Assembly (NCBI RefSeq): GCF_009832905.1
Contig: NZ_CP047135.1
Span: 1,838,001-1,902,000, forward strand
Source: Stenotrophomonas sp. 364
GTDB taxonomy: Bacteria; Pseudomonadota; Gammaproteobacteria; Xanthomonadales; Xanthomonadaceae
Direction: 5' to 3'
DNA length: 64,000 nucleotides
Shown piece by piece: positions 46,494 to 55,619 of this stretch. The notes beneath the pieces were generated by a model that ran no database searches, was not told where the DNA came from, and saw only the letters and a program-made list of their open reading frames with translations. The translations under genes and the position numbers were made by a program. Position 1 is the stretch's first letter. Each line of letters begins with the position of its first letter.

Positions 46494-48449
46494 ATGAAGC
46501 CGATGCTCTGGTTGATGGTGGGTGGACTGACCCTGGTCGCAGCCGCCGCGCATGCCGGCGTGACGCCGGCAGTGCCTGCCGCATCCCCGGCCGCCGCGGC
46601 ACCTACAGGGCAGGGCGCCGACGCGCAGGCCAGCAACAACTACAGTTTCGTACGCTATCGCGCCGACTATGCCGTGCGGCCCGATGCGGGCAACGTGCAG
46701 ACCGAAGAGTACGAGATCCTGCTCAAGACCAAGGCAGCGGTCGAGCAGTTCAGCCAGGTGCGCCTGAGCTACAGCGAGAAGATGGAAACGCTGGAGGTGC
46801 TGGCGGCCTACACGTTGACCGCCGACGGCCAGCGCCGCGACGTGCCGGCCGATCGCATCTACACACAGGAAAGCTACTCCAGTGCGGCCGCCGCCATGTA
46901 TGCCGACCGCAAGGTGCGGGTGGTGGTGTTCCCCAACCTGGCGCCCGGCACCCGGGTGGTCTACCAGACCCGGCGCACCCAGAACACGCCCTATTTCCCC
47001 GGTTACTTCGGTCTGTGGGAGACCTTCAGCGTGTTCACCCAGTACGACGATGCGCAGGTGACGCTGTCGGCGCCGGCCACCATGCCGATGTTCGTGCAGC
47101 AGCGCGGCGTGCAGGGCAGCGATGTGCCGACGATCCGCAATGGCCAGGCCCGCTGGCAGTGGCGTTACCAGCGTCGCGTGCCGATGCAGACGCAGAACTG
47201 GTCGGCGGCCGCCTGGGAGTTCAGCCCGAACATCATGGCCAGCACGTACCGCGACTGGGCCCAGGTGGCCCGCGCCTACCAGCTCAAGGGCGGCGAGGCG
47301 GCAAAGGTCACGCCGGGCATCCAGGCGCTGGCCGACCAGCTCACCGCCGGCATCGGCGACCGCCGCGAACAGGCGGCGGCGCTGTACCGCTGGGTCTCGC
47401 AGAACATCCGCTATGTGGCGGTGTACCTGGGCAACGGCGGGCTGGAGCCGAACCCGGCGCAGAGCATCCTCGACAACCACTACGGCGACTGCAAGGACCA
47501 CGTCGTGATCCTGGAGGCCCTGCTGGCCGCGCGCGGCATCCAGAGCACGCCGGTGCTGATCGGCGCCGGCGGCGGGCCGACCCTGCCGGCCATTCCCCTG
47601 CTGGGGCGCTTCAACCACGCCATCACCTACATTCCCGAGTTCGACCTGTACCTGGACTCCACCAGCGCCTACGCGCGCTTTGGCCAGTTGCCCGATGGCG
47701 ACCTGGGCGCGCCGGTGCTGCTGACCCGCCAGGGCACCGTGGCGCGCACCCCGGAAAACGATGCCGCGCGCAACGGCAACGGGCTGGAGGTGGACTTCCG
47801 TTTCGATGCGGCCGGCAACCTCGGCGGGCAGACGGTGCAGCAGCCCAGCGAAATCAGTGAGATCGGCATGCGCGCCTCCTTCGCCCGGCTCAATGCTCAG
47901 AACCGCGCCCGCGTGGAGGAGTCGATCATGGCTTCGTCCGGCTTTGACGGCAGTGGTGCGCTGACGTTGCTGGGCGACCCGCAGGACCTGACCCGGCCGT
48001 TCAACTACCGCTACGATTTCCACGCCAGCGACTACGTGGATTTCAGCGTAGTCGGCGGCATGCCGCTGCCCGATGCGCCCGGTGGCGAGTCGTTCCGTGA
48101 CATTTACGCCACCACCTCGGCGCCGGGCAACGACACGCCGTTCTACTGCACCGACAGCCTGCGCGAGGAAAGCTACCGGCTGCGGTTCCCGGCCGGCGTG
48201 CCGATCGTGGCCATCCCGCGCAGCCAGCAGTTCCGCAACGCCGCCGGGGAATACCAGCTCGACTGGACCCGCGACGGCCAGGTGGTCATTGCCCGGCATC
48301 GCCTGCACCAACGGGCGGTGCGCGGTCCGCAGGCGCTATGCCAGCCGCAGGACTACATCGCTTTCCGCGCGCTCTACCAGCAGGTGCGGCGTGGCTTCCG
48401 TGGGCAGGTGGTGTATGGCGACCTGAAGACGGTCCAGGCCGGCCCCTGA
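46494..48449 (+). CDS. Exported DUF3857/transglutaminase-domain protein
   Basis: The 651-residue protein has a signal peptide (MKPMLWLMVGGLTLVAAAAH, cleavage near AHA-G). A DUF3857 domain (about 50-230) is followed by a transglutaminase-like core (about 270-380) with the catalytic Cys in HYGDCKDHVVILEALLA, the His in RFNHAITYIPEFD and the Asp in YLDSTSAYARFG. It is probably a periplasmic cysteine peptidase or related enzyme of unknown substrate. lolA follows on the same strand. Confidence 0.85.
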   Translation: MKPMLWLMVGGLTLVAAAAHAGVTPAVPAASPAAAAPTGQGADAQASNNYSFVRYRADYAVRPDAGNVQTEEYEILLKTKAAVEQFSQVRLSYSEKMETLEVLAAYTLTADGQRRDVPADRIYTQESYSSAAAAMYADRKVRVVVFPNLAPGTRVVYQTRRTQNTPYFPGYFGLWETFSVFTQYDDAQVTLSAPATMPMFVQQRGVQGSDVPTIRNGQARWQWRYQRRVPMQTQNWSAAAWEFSPNIMASTYRDWAQVARAYQLKGGEAAKVTPGIQALADQLTAGIGDRREQAAALYRWVSQNIRYVAVYLGNGGLEPNPAQSILDNHYGDCKDHVVILEALLAARGIQSTPVLIGAGGGPTLPAIPLLGRFNHAITYIPEFDLYLDSTSAYARFGQLPDGDLGAPVLLTRQGTVARTPENDAARNGNGLEVDFRFDAAGNLGGQTVQQPSEISEIGMRASFARLNAQNRARVEESIMASSGFDGSGALTLLGDPQDLTRPFNYRYDFHASDYVDFSVVGGMPLPDAPGGESFRDIYATTSAPGNDTPFYCTDSLREESYRLRFPAGVPIVAIPRSQQFRNAAGEYQLDWTRDGQVVIARHRLHQRAVRGPQALCQPQDYIAFRALYQQVRRGFRGQVVYGDLKTVQAGP

Positions 48450-48562
48450 CGGCGCAGTGGATAGGCGGGCGCGGCGGCGGGGCGCATACTATCCCTGATC
48501 GCCCATTCAGCTTTGGCTGGGCACACTGCTCTCCATCCTTCCCATCTGTTCGGATACCGCGC

Positions 48563-49201
48563 ATGCACACCACTTTCCGTCGCTACCTGGTTGCCGCCAC
48601 CCTGGTCATGGCCAGCGTGGGATCAGCGTCTGCCTGGGCCGGCGCCCGTGATGAGCTCAACCGCTTCACCCAGGGCCTGAAGGGCCTGGACGGGCAGTTC
48701 AGCCAGCAGGTGTTCGACAGCAAGGGCAAGGTCAAGGAAAACACCAGTGGCCGGGTCGCGCTGTCGGCGCCGCGCCTGTTCCGTTGGGAGTACATCAAGC
48801 CGCACGAACAGCTGATCGTGGCCGACGGCAAGAAGGTCTGGGTGTATGAAAAGGACCTGGAACAGGCCACGGTGCGCCCCCAGGGTGCCGAAGAGCAGAA
48901 CAGCCCGCTGACCGCGCTGATCAACCCGGCACTGCTGGACAAGCAGTACGACGTCAGTGAAGAAGCGGCCGCCCGTGACGGCCTGCAGTGGCTGGCGCTG
49001 AGCCCCAAGCGTGAGACCGATACCGCCTTCCAGTACGCCGCGCTTGGCTTCAATGCGCAGGGCCTGGCCCGCATGGAAGTGGTGGATGCCGTGGGTCAGC
49101 GCACGGTGATCACCTTCACCGGCTGGAAGCGCAACCCGTCCTTCGCCGCGGGCACCTTCACCTTCGTGCCGCCCAAGGGCACCGACGTCATCGGCCAGTA
49201 G
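48563..49201 (+). CDS. lolA: Outer-membrane lipoprotein carrier LolA
   Basis: The 212-residue periplasmic chaperone carries lipoproteins from LolCDE to LolB. Residues 1-24 or so are a signal peptide (MHTTFRRYLVAATLVMASVG). The mature part has FTQGLKGLDGQFSQQVFDSK, PRLFRWEYIKPHEQLIVADG and KVWVYEKDLEQATV. The TAG stop is formed by the GTAG of the first SMAG unit of the downstream array (49198). Confidence 0.94.
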   Translation: MHTTFRRYLVAATLVMASVGSASAWAGARDELNRFTQGLKGLDGQFSQQVFDSKGKVKENTSGRVALSAPRLFRWEYIKPHEQLIVADGKKVWVYEKDLEQATVRPQGAEEQNSPLTALINPALLDKQYDVSEEAAARDGLQWLALSPKRETDTAFQYAALGFNAQGLARMEVVDAVGQRTVITFTGWKRNPSFAAGTFTFVPPKGTDVIGQ

Positions 49202-49370
49202 AGCCGGGCTCTGCCCGGCTTGGTAGGAACGCGCGAAAGGCAGAGACGTAGAGCCGGGCTCTGCCTGGCTTGGTAGGTACGCGCGAAAGGCAGCGACGTA
49301 GAGACGGGCTCTGCCCGGCTTGGTAGGTACGTGCGAAAGGCAGCGACGTAGAGCCGGGCTCTGCCCGGCT
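49198..49370 (+). repeat. 50-bp tandem array of four SMAG units after lolA
   Basis: GTAGAG units start at 49198, 49248, 49298 and 49348, exactly 50 bases apart. Each 23-base palindrome is followed by TGGTAGGTACGCGCGAAAGG-like spacer. Single changes occur (GCCTGG at 49264, GAGACGGG at 49301). The first unit overlaps the lolA stop codon. Confidence 0.9.
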
Positions 49371-49454
49371 TCGTGGCCGCGCGCGAACGGCTGCCGGGCA
49401 TATCCCGGCGCTGCGGGCAGGTCGATGCATGGCCGGCCACGGTAGAATAGGCGC

Positions 49455-50816
49455 GTGGCCAGAAACCGAACGACATTCAACGGGCCCGATCTGCTGACCG
49501 TGGATCGGGACAACATGCGTCCGCTCGCCGAGCGGATGCGCCCGCAGACGCTGGACGAGATGGTGGGCCAGAAGCGCCTGCTCGCGCCCGGCAGTGCATT
49601 GCGCCGCGCGGTCGAGTCCGGGCACGTGCACTCGATGATCCTGTGGGGACCGCCAGGCTGCGGCAAGACCACCCTGGCGCTGCTGCTGGCGCACTACGCC
49701 GATGCCGAATTCCGTGCGATCTCGGCGGTGCTGTCCGGGCTGCCCGAGGTGCGCCAAGTGCTGGCCGAGGCGGCGCAGCGGTTCGCCGACGGGCGCCGCA
49801 CGGTGCTGTTCGTGGACGAGGTGCACCGCTTCAACAAGGCCCAGCAGGATGCCTTTCTGCCGCACATCGAGCGCGGCACCATCGTGTTTGTCGGCGCCAC
49901 CACCGAAAACCCGTCCTTCGAACTGAACTCGGCGCTGCTGTCGCGCTGCCGCGTGCATGTGCTGGAAGCGGTGTCCCCGGCCGACATCGTGGAGGCGCTG
50001 GAGCGCGCGCTGGACGATGCCGAGCGCGGGCTGGCGGCCGAGCCGGTGCAGGTGGCGGCCGAGTCGCTGCTGGAAATCGCCACCGCTGCCGATGGCGACG
50101 TGCGCCGCGCACTGACCCTGCTTGAAATTGCCGCGGAACTGGCCGGCGGCGACGGCGGCACGATCACGCCGGACATGCTGCAGCAGGTGCTGGCCGACCG
50201 CACCCGGCGGTTCGACAAGGGCGGCGAGCAGTTCTACGACCAGATTTCGGCGCTGCACAAATCCGTGCGCAGCTCCAACCCCGACGCCGCGCTTTACTGG
50301 CTGACGCGCATGCTGGACGGCGGCTGCGACCCGTCCTACCTGGCCAGGCGCCTGACCCGCATGGCGATCGAGGATATCGGCCTGGCCGACCCGCGCGCGC
50401 AGTCGATGGCGCTGGAAGCCTGGGACATCTACGAGCGGCTGGGCAGCCCGGAGGGTGAGCTGGCCTTCGCCCAGCTGGTGCTGTACCTGGCCAGCACCGC
50501 CAAGTCCAATGCCGGCTATGCCGCCTTCAACCAGGCCAAGGCCGACGTCCGCGACAGCGGCACCGAAGAAGTACCCCTGCACCTGCGCAACGCGCCGACC
50601 AAACTGATGAAGAACCTCGGCTATGGCGCGCACTACCAGTACGACCACGACGTGGAAGGGGGTATCGCGCTGGACCAGACCGGGTTCCCGGATGCGCTGG
50701 GCGAGCGCGTGTACTACCAGCCGGTCGCGCGCGGGCTGGAAATCAAGCTGAAGGAAAAGCTGGACCGGCTGCGCGCCGCGCGTGAACAGGCCCGCGCCGA
50801 CAAGGGCGGGCAATGA
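49455..50816 (+). CDS. rarA: Replication-associated recombination ATPase RarA (MgsA)
   Basis: The 453-residue AAA+ ATPase acts at stalled forks. It has Walker [16 protein letters not shown] (about 64-78), Walker [21 protein letters not shown] and sensor [20 protein letters not shown], followed by the tetramerisation domain with [23 protein letters not shown] is the start. lolA-rarA-crcB is a common proteobacterial order. The stop overlaps the crcB start. Confidence 0.95.
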   Translation: MARNRTTFNGPDLLTVDRDNMRPLAERMRPQTLDEMVGQKRLLAPGSALRRAVESGHVHSMILWGPPGCGKTTLALLLAHYADAEFRAISAVLSGLPEVRQVLAEAAQRFADGRRTVLFVDEVHRFNKAQQDAFLPHIERGTIVFVGATTENPSFELNSALLSRCRVHVLEAVSPADIVEALERALDDAERGLAAEPVQVAAESLLEIATAADGDVRRALTLLEIAAELAGGDGGTITPDMLQQVLADRTRRFDKGGEQFYDQISALHKSVRSSNPDAALYWLTRMLDGGCDPSYLARRLTRMAIEDIGLADPRAQSMALEAWDIYERLGSPEGELAFAQLVLYLASTAKSNAGYAAFNQAKADVRDSGTEEVPLHLRNAPTKLMKNLGYGAHYQYDHDVEGGIALDQTGFPDALGERVYYQPVARGLEIKLKEKLDRLRAAREQARADKGGQ

Positions 50817-51214
50817 TGGACGGCCTTACCCTCTGGTGGCAGCAACTGGGGCTGGTGATGGCTGGCGGTGCGCTGGGCGCGGCCCTGCGCTTCATGATCG
50901 GTGACGCGATGCTTCGCCAGTTCGGTCACGGGTTTCCGTGGGGCACGTTGACCGCCAACCTGGTCGGCGCGTTCGCCGCGGGCTACCTGATGATGTGGTT
51001 GCAGAGTCGCGGCAGCCAGGCGGCGTACTGGCGCGCGTTCCTGATCGTGGGGCTGCTGGGCGGGCTCACCACGTTCTCGGCCCTGATGATGGAAACGCTG
51101 GTGTTCGCCCGTGCCGGGCGCGGCGCACTGGTGCCGCTGTATCTGGGCGTCACCCTGGTGGGCGGGATGCTGCTGGTATGGCTGGGCGCGCGCCTTGCCG
51201 AAGCGACGCGCTGA
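50813..51214 (+). CDS. crcB: Fluoride channel CrcB (Fluc)
   Basis: The 133-residue membrane protein has four helices. The family motifs [11 protein letters not shown] (about 42-52) and [13 protein letters not shown] (about 83-95) are present, including the Asn and Phe residues of the pore. It works as a dual-topology dimer that exports fluoride. It overlaps rarA by four bases. No fluoride riboswitch is visible upstream, since that region is rarA coding sequence. Confidence 0.95.
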   Translation: MMDGLTLWWQQLGLVMAGGALGAALRFMIGDAMLRQFGHGFPWGTLTANLVGAFAAGYLMMWLQSRGSQAAYWRAFLIVGLLGGLTTFSALMMETLVFARAGRGALVPLYLGVTLVGGMLLVWLGARLAEATR

Positions 51215-51302
51215 AAGCAAAACGCAGAAAACCGCGCAAAAGGCTGGATTAAAGTGATGTCTCACGATATGGTGCGCGCCCCCGTTTGCATCTTCGTCCG
51301 TC

Positions 51303-51575
51303 ATGCGCGATGAACAAGACCCCGGCACCCTGGAGCTGATGCTGCCGCGCAAGCGCGGCCGTCCGCCCACGTTCGGCTATGCGATGACCGATGCACAGCG
51401 CGCGGCACGTTACCGTGCGCGTCGCGCCGGCCAGGCCGATCACGCCGATGTGCGCAGTTGCAGCGACATGGTGCTGCTGGACAAGATCCGCGCGGCGATC
51501 ACCAGCAAGGATCCGGAACTGACCGGGTTTCTGGTGCACGTGCTGTGGCAGCGGTATCCGTTGCAGCTCAAGTAG
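51303..51575 (+). CDS. Small basic protein with an AT-hook-like motif
   Basis: The 90-residue protein has PRKRGRPPTFGYAMTDAQRA near residues 15-34: KRGRPP is the AT-hook core, followed by an Arg-rich helix AARYRARRAGQ. The C-terminal half is helical (MVLLDKIRAAITSKDPELTG). It may bind DNA, but no known family is recognised. Its last eight bases overlap the 3' end of the convergent hybrid kinase. Confidence 0.6.
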   Translation: MRDEQDPGTLELMLPRKRGRPPTFGYAMTDAQRAARYRARRAGQADHADVRSCSDMVLLDKIRAAITSKDPELTGFLVHVLWQRYPLQLK

Positions 51576-53862
51576 GATGCTCACGCTGCAGGGCGTGGGC
51601 GTGGGCGTGCGCACGCAGGTGGGCCAGCAGCCGGTCCGCTTCGTCCCAGTCGCTGGGCGCATCCAGCGGTAGTTCGTGCAGGTCTGCCGCGGTATCGGCC
51701 AGCGTCTCGCGTCCCAGCATGCGCAGCACCCCGGCCAGCCGATGGGCATGGCGGCGCAGCGCGGCGATCTGTCGCTGGTCGCGCGCCTGCTGCAACGCAC
51801 ACACCTCCTCCTGCAGAGATTGCACATACGACGCCCACATCGGGTCGTCGTTGTCCACGGCGTGGCTGCCGCCCGACCCCGGCGCGATCTCCACATCCAG
51901 CACTGCCAGCAATTGCGCCGGGTCCAGCGGTTTGTACAGCACCGCGTCCATGCCACTGCTACGGCAACGCTGCACATGCGCAGGCGAGCTGGAGCCGGAG
52001 AACGCCAACAGACATGCCGGCGGACCGGGCTGCAGGGCTTCGGCATCGCGCAGCCGGGTCGCCAGCTCATAGCCGCTCATGTCCTTCAGGTCGCAGTCGA
52101 TCAACACCACGGCACTGGGCGCGGCACGCTGCGCGCGCAGGGCGCTGGCAGCATCGCCGCACGTCTGGACCGTGGCGCCGAGCGCGCGCAACTGCCGCGC
52201 GACGAAGGTCCGGTTCAGTCGGTGGTCTTCGATCAGCAGCAGGGTGCGGCCTGCAAGCGGGGCGGGAGGTGCAGCCGGCAGCGGCGGCCGGACCGCGGTG
52301 GGCAGGCAGACGTCGAAACGACTGCCCTGACCGGGCGCACTGTGCAGTGTGATCCGACCCTGCAGGGCGGCCACCAGATCGTGGCAGATCGACAGCCCCA
52401 GCCCGGTGCCACCCGCATCCGGCGCGTGGTCGGCATGGGACTGCGCAAAGGGTTTGAACACGCTGGCCTGGTGTTCGGCGGGAATGCCGATGCCGGTGTC
52501 GCGGATGGTCAGCTGCAGCTCGGCGCCACCGGCGCGCCGCTGCACCGACACCGCGACATCGATACGGCCCTGCGCGGTGAATTTCAGTGCATTGCCGAGC
52601 AGATTGTTCAGGATCTGGCGAAGGGCGGCGGCATCGATCCAGAGCGGTGGCAGCGGGTCCGGGCTTAGTGTCAGGTCCAGGTGCAGGCCCTTGGCGTGGA
52701 CGCTCGGGCGCACCGCGGCGAGGCAGTCATTGGCCAGTTGCTGCACGTCGTGCCAGTCCGGCGCCGGTTGGAACTGCCCGGCGGCCATCCGCGAATAATC
52801 CAGTGCGTGGCCCAGCAGGTGGCGCAGGCCGGTACCGGCGGCGCGCGCCGCGTTGACCAACTGGCGTTGGCCGGCATCCAGGCCGGACTGGCTCAGCAGA
52901 TCCACCGACGCCACCAGCGCCTGGGCGGCATTGCGCACCTCGTGGCTCATCACGCCAATGAAGCGCGCCTGGCGGCGCTCGTTGCGCTGGGCGGACTGCT
53001 GGGTCCGCAACAACCAGAAGGTGGCGGCCAACAGCAATGACAGCAGCGCGCCAGCCCCCAGCACCTGCCACTGGTAGTGCCGGACCAAGGTGCCCAGTGG
53101 CGGAATGCTGAGATAGGTGTTTCGGGCCAGCTGCTGCAGTATCTGGGCATGCTGCTGCGGGGTGATGGCCTGCATCGCCGCATCGATCTCAGCGATCATG
53201 CCGTCATCTGCGCCGCGCGCCACCAGGTGGATCGTTGCGGGCAGGTCGTCGGGGGCGCGTTGCAGCAGCAGGCTGCCGAACTCCCGGCGCGCCAATGGCC
53301 GCATCAGTACGTCCAGCCCCACCGCGGCGTCGGTGACGCCGTTCTCCACCGCCGACAACGCATCGGGCAGGTCGGTCACCGCGATCACCTGCAGTTGTGG
53401 GTAGTGCCGGCGAAGCCAGCTGCCATAGCGGCTGCCACGGACCACGGCGATGCGATGGGGCGCGCCGTCGCCCAGCACCACCTGCGCCCGCTGCGCGTGC
53501 CGGCTGGCAAGCAGCGCCTCGCCGCGGTAGTAGGCGGGCGAGGCGGCCAGCGCGCACGGCGGCTGCTCGGGCAGGCCGACCATCAGCATCAGGTCGGCGC
53601 GCTCATCGCACAACGCCTGCACCGCTGCCCGGCTGGAGGGCTCCATGTGCTCGTCGAAGTGCAGCCCGGTGTGCGCCGTCACCAGTGCGGCGTAGCCGTG
53701 CGCCAGGCTGGCGTGGCGGCCCGGCATGGCCTCGCGTGAGAGCGTGCGGTACTGCCCCGGGTCGAGCGCTACCCGCACCGTGCGGGGTGCAGGGGCCGCA
53801 CCAGCGGGCAACGGTGCGGCCAACAGGGCGATCACCAGCAGGACGTGCCAGTGCCCGTTCAC
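51568..53862 (-). CDS. BvgS/EvgS-like hybrid sensor kinase with receiver and HPt domains
   Basis: The 764-residue kinase starts at a GTG that overlaps the upstream regulator stop (GTGA). It has a signal segment (to about 25), one periplasmic SBP_bac_3 domain (about 30-265), a membrane helix (about 275-297), a kinase core with FIGVMSHEVRNAAQALVASV and GTGLGLSICHDLV, a receiver (LLLIEDHRLN; Asp in VVLIDCDLKDMSG) and an HPt helix with RRHAHRLAGVLRML. This is the full phosphorelay layout of BvgS and EvgS. The ligand is unknown. Confidence 0.9.
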   Translation of the reverse strand: MNGHWHVLLVIALLAAPLPAGAAPAPRTVRVALDPGQYRTLSREAMPGRHASLAHGYAALVTAHTGLHFDEHMEPSSRAAVQALCDERADLMLMVGLPEQPPCALAASPAYYRGEALLASRHAQRAQVVLGDGAPHRIAVVRGSRYGSWLRRHYPQLQVIAVTDLPDALSAVENGVTDAAVGLDVLMRPLARREFGSLLLQRAPDDLPATIHLVARGADDGMIAEIDAAMQAITPQQHAQILQQLARNTYLSIPPLGTLVRHYQWQVLGAGALLSLLLAATFWLLRTQQSAQRNERRQARFIGVMSHEVRNAAQALVASVDLLSQSGLDAGQRQLVNAARAAGTGLRHLLGHALDYSRMAAGQFQPAPDWHDVQQLANDCLAAVRPSVHAKGLHLDLTLSPDPLPPLWIDAAALRQILNNLLGNALKFTAQGRIDVAVSVQRRAGGAELQLTIRDTGIGIPAEHQASVFKPFAQSHADHAPDAGGTGLGLSICHDLVAALQGRITLHSAPGQGSRFDVCLPTAVRPPLPAAPPAPLAGRTLLLIEDHRLNRTFVARQLRALGATVQTCGDAASALRAQRAAPSAVVLIDCDLKDMSGYELATRLRDAEALQPGPPACLLAFSGSSSPAHVQRCRSSGMDAVLYKPLDPAQLLAVLDVEIAPGSGGSHAVDNDDPMWASYVQSLQEEVCALQQARDQRQIAALRRHAHRLAGVLRMLGRETLADTAADLHELPLDAPSDWDEADRLLAHLRAHAHAHALQREHPT

Positions 53863-54485
53863 AGCGGTGCCAGTTGCGGGCGCAGGGTGAACAGGTCGCG
53901 ATCGCTGCGCAGGCCCAGCTTGCGGAACGCGGCGTGCTTCTGGGTGCTGATGGTCTTGATGCTGCGATGGCGGTGCAGGGCGATCTCGCTCACGGTCAGG
54001 CCGGACAGGCACAGCCGCAGTACATCGCGTTCGCTGCGTGACAGGGTGACGTCGGGACCTGCCTCGCCGAACTCGGCCGGCACCCTGCAGTGGCCATTGG
54101 CCACCTCGGCGACGGCGTCGGACAGGGCATCCAGGCGCTCGGTCTTGGTCACCATGCCGGCCGCGCCGACGCGCAGCACCGACGACAGCAGCACGCGGCT
54201 GGCGTGGGCGGTGAACAGCAGCACACGCACGGCGGGAAAGCGGTCCCGCAGCAATGCCAGCAGGTCGTTGCCGGTCAGGTCATCGCTACCCAGCGTGTAG
54301 TCGACCACCGCCACGTCCACGGGCGTGCGTTGCAGTGTTTTGATCAGCTCGTCGCTGCGCGCGTGGCTGCCGACGACGTCGAACCGGGGGTCGGAGGAAA
54401 GGTGGACGAAGCTGCCGTGCCGGACAACATCGTGGTCGTCGAGCAGGGCGATCTTCAGGGTGCAGGGGGTGGCCTGTCCGCTCAT
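53859..54485 (-). CDS. LuxR-type response regulator (EvgA/BvgA-like)
   Basis: The 208-residue regulator has a receiver (about 10-130) with LLDDHD, the phosphoacceptor Asp in VAVVDYTLGSDDLTG and Lys in GMVTKTER, then a LuxR helix-turn-helix (about 145-205, VTLSRSERDVLRLCLSGLTV). ATG 54485 is chosen; GTG 54518 is possible but gives an atypical N-terminus. It is the expected partner of the hybrid kinase that overlaps it. Targets are unknown. Confidence 0.9.
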   Translation of the reverse strand: MSGQATPCTLKIALLDDHDVVRHGSFVHLSSDPRFDVVGSHARSDELIKTLQRTPVDVAVVDYTLGSDDLTGNDLLALLRDRFPAVRVLLFTAHASRVLLSSVLRVGAAGMVTKTERLDALSDAVAEVANGHCRVPAEFGEAGPDVTLSRSERDVLRLCLSGLTVSEIALHRHRSIKTISTQKHAAFRKLGLRSDRDLFTLRPQLAPL

Positions 54486-54667
54486 GGGATCTGTTTGCTG
54501 TTGGACAAAGGAAAGCACGCTAGCGACAGTGTTTCGGAATTCTCCTCGCTTGGCTGTGCGGCAATGCCGCTTCCTTGCGTAATTGCGACGATTCCTATGG
54601 CCAGATCGCGAGCGCCGTCACTATCCAGTCGGATCGCTGTCACTCAACCCCGTGCCGCGCGCAGTGC

Positions 54668-55588
54668 TCAGCGACGTTCGCGATCGAGCAGCCGTGCGAA
54701 GCGTGCGGCCAGTTCACCCACCAGCGGATCGGCGTTGGGCCGATGCAGCAGGGCGATTTCCATGCTTTCCACCGGCGGCAGGCCCTGTCGCCGGGTGAGC
54801 ACGCGATGGTCGCTGATGGTCGCGCGCGCGGGCAGCAGGCTGATGCCCATGCCGTCGGCAACCGCGCCCTGGATGCCGCTGAGGCTGGAACTGGTGAAGC
54901 TGATGCGCCAGCGTCGGCCCATGGCCTCGACGGCGGCGATCAGATCGTCGCGGTACAACCCGAGCGGCGGGAAGGTTACCAGTGGGATCGGGTCCAGGCC
55001 GATGCAGGGGCTGCGGGCGCTGTCGATCCAGCGCATCGGCTCGGGCCAGCAGGCCACGGCCTGCCGGCTGTTACGGCGTTGCTTGATGAGCACCAGGTCC
55101 AGTTCGCCGTGGTCGTAGCCATTGGCCAGGTCCCGGCTCAATCCGCTGGTGACCTCCAGTTTCACCTGCGGGTGGCGGCGATTGAAGCTGGCCAGCAGGC
55201 GGGTGGTGCGGGCATTGACGAAATCCTCCGGCACCCCAAGGCGCACGATGATCGCCACGGTCGCCCCGGCCAGCGCCTGCAGCATCTGCTCATTGAGGGC
55301 CAGCATCTGCCGCGCGATGCCCAGCAGGGTCTGCCCGGCATCGGTGGGGTGCACTTCGCGATTGCCGCGCACCAACAGCGGATGTCCGGCCATGTCTTCC
55401 AGGCGGCGGATCTTCTGGCTGATCGTCGACTGGGTGGAATGCAGGCGCGCGGCCGCCGTGGTGAAGCTGCCGCAGTCGGCGACGGTGACGATGGCGCGCA
55501 GCAGGTCCAGGTCGAACAGGCTGCGATTGGATGTGGCGGGGGAAGTCACGGTGCCATCCGCATCTGGCAGGGGCTGGAGTTCTAGCAT
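54668..55588 (-). CDS. LysR-family transcriptional regulator
   Basis: The 306-residue regulator has the winged helix LDLLRAIVTVADCGSFTTAA ... STISQKIRRLEDMAGHPLLV and a LysR substrate domain. The start may instead be GTG 55549 (VTSPATSNRS). It lies 32 bases after the WYL regulator on the same strand and has no divergent partner, so its target cannot be read from context. Confidence 0.88.
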   Translation of the reverse strand: MLELQPLPDADGTVTSPATSNRSLFDLDLLRAIVTVADCGSFTTAAARLHSTQSTISQKIRRLEDMAGHPLLVRGNREVHPTDAGQTLLGIARQMLALNEQMLQALAGATVAIIVRLGVPEDFVNARTTRLLASFNRRHPQVKLEVTSGLSRDLANGYDHGELDLVLIKQRRNSRQAVACWPEPMRWIDSARSPCIGLDPIPLVTFPPLGLYRDDLIAAVEAMGRRWRISFTSSSLSGIQGAVADGMGISLLPARATISDHRVLTRRQGLPPVESMEIALLHRPNADPLVGELAARFARLLDRERR

Positions 55589-55619
55589 GGCGCCGTGGGG
55601 GCGGCAAACGCGGCGCGTC

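Noticed and set aside
49198..49370. Repeats with 27-base spacers resembling a short CRISPR array
   Set aside because: Spacers are nearly the same sequence in every unit, and the repeat is the SMAG palindrome.
50700..50816. Fluoride riboswitch upstream of crcB
   Set aside because: The region is rarA coding sequence and lacks the crcB riboswitch consensus as far as can be read.
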